Assembly: GCA_022510885.1 (NCBI GenBank)
Contig: JAFLSP010000062.1
Span: 1 to 9,722, forward strand
Source of the DNA: Treponema sp.
GTDB taxonomy: Bacteria > Spirochaetota > Spirochaetia > Treponematales > Treponemataceae
Direction: 5' to 3'
Length of the DNA stretch: 9,722 nt
Below the pieces are notes generated by a model, which saw only the letters and a list, made by a program, of their open reading frames with translations, made no database searches and was not told where the DNA came from. Numbering within the stretch: position 1 is the first letter of the stretch; each line of letters starts with the position of its first letter. The position numbers were made by a program, and so were the translations under genes. Shown piece by piece: positions 6,095 to 9,722 of the stretch.

Positions 6095-7134
6095 CTTTCC
6101 CGCACGATGAGGCGGACGGACTTCCGCAGCCCGGGCCGCGCGGTTCCGTGCGCCGCAACTGCATTTTCCTGCTCGGGCCGACGGCGGTGGGGAAGACCGC
6201 GCTCGGTGTGCGCCTTGCCGCCGCGCTTGACGGCGAGATTCTGAGCGCGGACAGCCGTCAGGTCTACAAGGGGCTTGACATCGGGAGCGGCAAGGACCTG
6301 GCGGACTACGACCTCCCGCGTGAGCTGGTCGCGCGGCTCAATCCGCCGCTTGCGGCGCGGTGCGGCGAGGCGTATCACGTGCCGTACCACCTGATTGACG
6401 TGGCGGAGCTGCCGCGCGAGTACAACCTGTTCGACTTTCAGGAGGATTTTTACCGCGCCTTTGCCGCCGTCACGGCGCGCGGAAAACTGCCCGTGGTCGT
6501 GGGCGGCACGGGCATGTACCTTGACTGCATCCTGCGCAACTACGATTTGCTTCCGGTGCCCGAAAATCCCGCCCTTCGCGCCGAGCTGGAGCGGAAATCC
6601 TACGACGAGCTGAAGGCGATGCTGATAGCCGAAAAGCCGGACCTGCACAACACGACCGACTTTGCCGACAAGGCGCGCATTATCCATGCCCTTGAAATCA
6701 ACCGCTACCGCCTCAGTCCCGAATGCGCCGCGTATCAGGCGGCGCGTCCGCCGCGTCCGCGGCTGTATCCGCTCGTGCTCGGTACGACCTTGCCGCGCGC
6801 GCTCGTGCGGGAGCGTATTGCCGTCCGCCTGCGCGAGCGGCTTGACGGCGGCCTGATTGCGGAAGTGGAGCGTCTGCACGCGGACGGTGCGACCTGGCAG
6901 CGGCTTGAGCAGTTAGGTTTGGAATACCGTTTTGTGAGCGAGTACCTGCAAGGGCGCATTGCGGATAAGGACGAACTGTTCACGAGGCTTTCGCTCGCCA
7001 TCGGGCAGTTCGCCAAGCGGCAGGAGACCTGGTTCCGCGGCATGGAGCGCAAGGGCATCGCCATCCGCTGGCTTCCCGAATCCATGGACGTGGAGACGCG
7101 CTTTGCGGCGGCACTGCGCCTCTGCACGGCATAA
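6079..7134 (+). CDS. miaA: tRNA dimethylallyltransferase MiaA
   Basis: This 351-residue enzyme transfers a dimethylallyl group from DMAPP to N6 of A37 in tRNAs that read codons starting with U. Visible motifs are the P-loop-like GPTAVGKT (33-40), SADSRQVYKG (56-65), DIGSGKDLADY (67-77), VPYHLID (101-107), GGTGMYLD (142-149), GLEYRFVSEYLQG (280-292) and AKRQETWFR (312-320). The GSGKDL and PYHLID spellings resemble the MiaA variant common in Bacteroidetes and spirochaetes. Residues 1-28 form an unconserved extension. Two starts compete. The ATG at 6079 fits the predicted leaderless transcript. The ATG at 6091 overlaps the permease stop as ATGA, the classic layout for coupled translation, and would give 347 residues. 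The stop TAA is part of an A-run that doubles as the T-tract of the opposing gene's terminator. Confidence 0.96.
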   Translation: MDSRMTFPHDEADGLPQPGPRGSVRRNCIFLLGPTAVGKTALGVRLAAALDGEILSADSRQVYKGLDIGSGKDLADYDLPRELVARLNPPLAARCGEAYHVPYHLIDVAELPREYNLFDFQEDFYRAFAAVTARGKLPVVVGGTGMYLDCILRNYDLLPVPENPALRAELERKSYDELKAMLIAEKPDLHNTTDFADKARIIHALEINRYRLSPECAAYQAARPPRPRLYPLVLGTTLPRALVRERIAVRLRERLDGGLIAEVERLHADGATWQRLEQLGLEYRFVSEYLQGRIADKDELFTRLSLAIGQFAKRQETWFRGMERKGIAIRWLPESMDVETRFAAALRLCTA

Positions 7135-7166
7135 AAAAACTCCGCGCCAGCAACGCCGACGCGGAG
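7132..7166 (-). terminator. Rho-independent terminator of the small minus-strand gene
   Basis: Read on the minus strand, CTCCGCG (7160-7166) pairs with CGCGGAG (7140-7146) over a 13-base loop, followed directly by a run of seven T (complement of 7133-7139). It lies 25 bases beyond the stop of the small gene at 7192-7410. On the + strand no T-run follows the hairpin, so it is oriented for minus-strand transcription, although the stem may also slow transcripts leaving miaA. Confidence 0.8.
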
Positions 7167-7191
7167 CACATACAAGGAGCACATCCACATG

Positions 7192-7410
7192 TCATGTATT
7201 GACAGCCACTTTCTCTTCCTGCTCAACCTTGGTCAAGTAGCCGGTGCGAAGGCAGGACTCAAACAAGGCCTTGCTGATATAGTCCGTTTTCACGTCCTCG
7301 TAGCCATCCTTATCGCGCACGATGCGCACGACGTATCCGTCATCCATCTCGCGCACCACCGTCATATAATCAGTCGTCTTGCCGATACTTTTTAAAATGT
7401 ACGTTCCCAT
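7192..7410 (-). CDS. Small orphan protein of unknown function, 72 residues
   Basis: This is the only convincing intact minus-strand gene in the window. A strong ribosome binding site GGGAG (complement of 7417-7421) sits six bases before the ATG, and a good intrinsic terminator follows the stop, so it is very likely expressed as its own unit. The protein is soluble and highly charged, with no signal peptide or membrane segment. Residues 14-46 (DYMTVVREMDD, then GYVVRIVRDKDGYEDV) look like alternating beta strands. A helix is likely at 46-56 (SKALFESCLRT), and a charged tail follows (KVEQEEKVAV). It has one cysteine (53). I do not recognise the family. A weak TATGAC-like -10 is visible upstream, but I could not place a good -35. 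Confidence 0.75.
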   Translation of the reverse strand: MGTYILKSIGKTTDYMTVVREMDDGYVVRIVRDKDGYEDVKTDYISKALFESCLRTGYLTKVEQEEKVAVNT

Positions 7411-7581
7411 AGCAATCTCCCGTCAAACACTGTCTGGTCATACCACTCTCAAATCGCGGCAACGCGCCGCCAACACTCTTATTTTCGGAAGGCTTGCGGA
7501 GATGTTTAGATTTTTTTGCGGATATTTTGCGGCGGGGAAGGGGGATTGCATTCCTCCTCGGGCGCGCTGCGGTGCTTGCCC

Positions 7582-8331
7582 ATGATGTATGCCGATGCTC
7601 ACCTGCACCTCGTCCCGTGCGGTACCTTGCCTGATTTTTCTGCGGATGCGGTATATGCTGCCTGCACCTGCGCGCATGATAGGGACGAATTCTGGCAGCA
7701 GCAGGAAGTGATTGCCGCAGCGCAATGCCCGCGTGTGCGTATCGTGAGCGCGTTCGGCATACACCCGCAGAATCCTGTCATGGAGAACGTCGCGTTTCTG
7801 GAAGCGCGGCTGCGCGCGGGCGACGTTCGTGCTGTCGGGGAAGCGGGCTTTGACCTGTTCACGCCCGCCTTTGCCGCGCGGATTGCTGAGCAGGAGGCGG
7901 TATGGCAGGCGCAGGTCGCGCTCGCGGCGGCATACGGTGTTCCGCTCATAGTGCACTGCCGCAAGGGCATGGAGCGACTCTTCCGCGACGCGAAGTTGCT
8001 CAAAGCCGTGCGCGCCGTCGTGTTCCATTCCTTTGCGGGAAGCCCGCAGGACGCGCGGTCCTTGGTGCGGCGCGGCATCAACGCTTTTTTCAGTTTCGGA
8101 AAGCCGCTTTTAAACGGCAAAAAGTCTGCTATCGCCTGTGTGCGCGAACTCCCCGCAGAACGGCTGCTGCTTGAGACGGACGCGCCGTTCCAGACGCTCA
8201 AGGGAGAGGCCCGCACCGACCCCGCCGACATCGCCCGCGTCTATCGTGCCGCCGCGCAGTTGAAAACGGTTTCCGTGGCGACGCTTGCCGGGCAATTGCG
8301 GACGAATTTCTTTTCGGCGTTCGGGGTGTGA
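7582..8331 (+). CDS. Divergent TatD-family metal-dependent hydrolase
   Basis: This 249-residue TIM-barrel hydrolase belongs to the TatD family, whose characterised members are metal-dependent DNases or exonucleases. Metal-site motifs are present in order: the D-x-H-x-H start DAHLH (Asp5, His7, His9), GEAGFD with Glu87, IVHCRKG with His125, VFHSFAG with His149, and LLETDAP with Asp200. Several are looser than in standard TatD (GEAGFD for GEIGLDY), so the substrate may differ. I chose the ATG at 7582 because the family normally begins 'M-x-x-D-x-H-x-H'. There is no ribosome binding site just before it. An in-frame TTG at 7546, which follows a purine-rich GGGGAAGGGGGA stretch, is a possible alternative that would add 12 residues. 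The gene is divergent from the small minus-strand gene and shares its 170-base upstream region. No clear promoter was found. Confidence 0.82.
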   Translation: MMYADAHLHLVPCGTLPDFSADAVYAACTCAHDRDEFWQQQEVIAAAQCPRVRIVSAFGIHPQNPVMENVAFLEARLRAGDVRAVGEAGFDLFTPAFAARIAEQEAVWQAQVALAAAYGVPLIVHCRKGMERLFRDAKLLKAVRAVVFHSFAGSPQDARSLVRRGINAFFSFGKPLLNGKKSAIACVRELPAERLLLETDAPFQTLKGEARTDPADIARVYRAAAQLKTVSVATLAGQLRTNFFSAFGV

Positions 8332-8339
8332 GCGCGGTC

Positions 8340-8450
8340 TGCGAGCGCACGGGAACATTCCCGCTGCCGCATGATTTTGCGTTGAAATTTCAGTCATAGC
8401 GGGGTATAATAGAAGCGGGGCATTGCGGAACATCGCACGCTGCGCTCGCA
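8340..8450. repeat. 10-bp perfect inverted repeat flanking the OFA transporter promoter
   Basis: The arms TGCGAGCGCA (8340-8349) and TGCGCTCGCA (8441-8450) are perfect reverse complements, 91 bases apart. They enclose the -35 and -10 boxes of the downstream transporter gene. This could be an operator pair, a long-range mRNA fold or chance in GC-rich DNA. Confidence 0.4.
8382..8410 (+). promoter_or_regulatory. Strong sigma70-type promoter for the OFA transporter
   Basis: The -35 box is TTGAAA (8382-8387), followed by a 17-base spacer and a perfect -10 box TATAAT (8405-8410). Transcription should start near 8417, giving an untranslated leader of about 60 bases that ends in a good ribosome binding site (AAAGGA, 8463-8468). 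This is the best promoter in the window. Confidence 0.75.
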
Positions 8451-8477
8451 CTTTATCGAAAGAAAGGAATATTCGTA

Positions 8478-9722
8478 ATGAAAGAAAGCAAATGGGTTCG
8501 CGCCGCCATTCCGGCGCTCCTGCTGCATTGTAGCATTGGTACGGTGTACTGCTGGTCGATTTTCTGTCAGGAGATAGCGGACTACATCGGCTTCTCCAAG
8601 GGCGCGACGGAATGGGCGTTCAGTTTCGCCATTTTCTTCCTCGGCATGTCGGCGGCGTTCCTCGGGAACATCGTGGAGAAGGACATCCACAAGTCCTCGC
8701 TGATTGCGGCGGTCTGCTTCGCGCTCGGCATGGCGGGAACGGGCGGCTTCATCTGGTACGGCGGGCATCATCCGCACAGCATTGTCGCGCTCGTCGGCAT
8801 CTACGTCTGCTACGGCTTCATCATGGGCGTGGGGCTGGGGACGGGCTACCTTTCGCCGGTCAAGACGCTCATGCTCTGGTTCGAGGACAAGAAGGGGCTG
8901 GCGACGGGACTTGCCGTGGCGGGGTTCGGCGCGGCGAAGGCAATCGCAAGCCCCATCATGCAGTCCATGCTTGAGAACCTCGGCGAGGGCGGCATCTACG
9001 AGATGTTCCTGATTCTCGCGTGCGTGTACTTCGTGATGATGTTCACGGGGCATCTGCTCCTGAAGAAGCCCGCCGGATGGCACGAGCCGCAGAAAAAGGA
9101 GAAAGGACAGGGCATCATCTCCGTCATCAGGACGCGGCCGGTGCGCCACTACGTCGGCATCTGGCTCATGTTCTACATCAACATCACGTGCGGGCTCGCG
9201 CTCATCTCGCAGGAGAAGTCAATCGTGAAGTGCGTCGGCCTCGTCACGGCGGCGGGCATCATCGCCACCGTCTCCGCCGTATTCAACGCGGGCGGGCGGC
9301 TCGGCTTCTCCGCCTGGGGCGACAAGATGAAAGACAGGAACACCATCTACAAGCTGATTTTCGTGCTTTCTATTGTATTCACCGCGCTCGTCATGGTGAC
9401 GGGCGGCATCAGGAACGGCAACGGGAACATACCGCTGACCGTCCTCGTGCTCGGGCTGATTTTCGTCGTCAACGCGGGCTACGGCGGCGGCTTCTCGAAC
9501 CTGCCGACGCTCCTCTCCGACCATTACGGCATGGGCAGCATCAGCGCGCTGCACGGAATCACCCTGTCCGCCTGGGGCTTCGCCGGGCTGACCGGCAACC
9601 AGATTGCGAACTTCATCGTGAACAGCACCGGCTCGTTCACGCTCGACTCACTCGGCAACAGCATCAATCCCGTCGGGTATCAGAACGTGCTGTATTTTAC
9701 GCTCGTGCTGTATGTCATCGCG
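8478..9722 (+). CDS. OFA-type (oxalate/formate antiporter family) MFS transporter, 3' end outside the window
   Basis: This is an open frame of 415 codons with no stop before the window ends. It encodes a 12-helix-type major facilitator protein of the inner membrane. The family signature of the OFA group is clear: GTVYCWSIF in helix 1 (21-29), GVGLGTGYLSPVKTLMLWF (117-135), the helix-8 loop NAGGRLGFSAWGDK (270-283) with Arg274, and NAGYGGGFSNLPTLLSDHYG (332-351) followed by HGITLSAWGFAGLTG (359-373). In the Oxalobacter OxlT transporter an arginine and a lysine bind oxalate. The arginine appears conserved, but the helix-11 stretch 355-385 has no lysine, so oxalate itself is not supported and another small carboxylate is more likely. 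The ATG at 8478 has AAAGGA nine bases upstream and a strong promoter, so the start is well supported. It is transcribed separately from the hydrolase gene before it. Confidence 0.9.
   Translation, partial: MKESKWVRAAIPALLLHCSIGTVYCWSIFCQEIADYIGFSKGATEWAFSFAIFFLGMSAAFLGNIVEKDIHKSSLIAAVCFALGMAGTGGFIWYGGHHPHSIVALVGIYVCYGFIMGVGLGTGYLSPVKTLMLWFEDKKGLATGLAVAGFGAAKAIASPIMQSMLENLGEGGIYEMFLILACVYFVMMFTGHLLLKKPAGWHEPQKKEKGQGIISVIRTRPVRHYVGIWLMFYINITCGLALISQEKSIVKCVGLVTAAGIIATVSAVFNAGGRLGFSAWGDKMKDRNTIYKLIFVLSIVFTALVMVTGGIRNGNGNIPLTVLVLGLIFVVNAGYGGGFSNLPTLLSDHYGMGSISALHGITLSAWGFAGLTGNQIANFIVNSTGSFTLDSLGNSINPVGYQNVLYFTLVLYVIA

Noticed and set aside
8350..8363. Hairpin CGGGA-ACAT-TCCCG after the TatD-family gene as a terminator
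   Set aside because: The stem is only five pairs and the nearest T-run starts more than ten bases later, so it does not meet the usual terminator form.
1..9722. A novel defence, mobile or biosynthetic system
   Set aside because: All intact genes except one small protein fall into known housekeeping or transport families. There are no direct repeat arrays, integrases, transposases or clustered unknown genes.

Overview
The window is a GC-rich bacterial chromosome segment with ordinary housekeeping and accessory genes, almost all on the + strand. The gene content, the treponeme-like style of several proteins and the absence of any mobile element suggest an anaerobic host-associated bacterium, possibly a Treponema-like spirochaete. 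That assignment is an impression from protein style, not a proven identification. I see no rRNA, tRNA, CRISPR array, insertion sequence or prophage.

Layout. Positions 2-64 are the last 20 codons of what looks like the acetolactate synthase small subunit, followed by a clear intrinsic terminator (119-152). The 600-base stretch 65-664 has no intact gene. Its minus strand carries two open, protein-like reading frames (stops at 348-350 and 170-172) that look like a decayed or frameshifted gene. A sigma70-type promoter then leads into a secreted DUF1343/NamZ-family peptidoglycan hydrolase (665-1876). Next come an ATP-dependent Lon protease with an AT-hook-like basic N-terminal extension (1962-4559), a desulfoferrodoxin-type superoxide reductase (4608-4982), an ArsB/SLC13-type permease (4964-6094) and tRNA dimethylallyltransferase MiaA (6079-7134). 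The last three overlap end to start and could be one transcription unit. A 72-residue orphan protein on the minus strand (7192-7410) has its own intrinsic terminator, whose T-tract is the complement of the miaA stop region. A divergent TatD-family metal hydrolase (7582-8331) and an OFA-type major facilitator transporter running off the window (8478-9722) complete the segment.

How the parts relate. Lon (damaged-protein turnover) and the superoxide reductase (oxygen defence) are adjacent and both fit stress survival of an anaerobe, although each has its own promoter. NamZ would trim cell-wall fragments, and the two transporters exchange small anions whose identity cannot be read here. The most distinctive regulatory signal is that lon and miaA each have a good -10 hexamer ending exactly six bases before the ATG, with a plausible -35 at 17 bp and no Shine-Dalgarno sequence. 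Both therefore look like leaderless transcripts. I found no convincing novel multi-gene system. The items most worth following up are the leaderless starts, the AT-hook on Lon, the decayed minus-strand gene and the orphan small protein.
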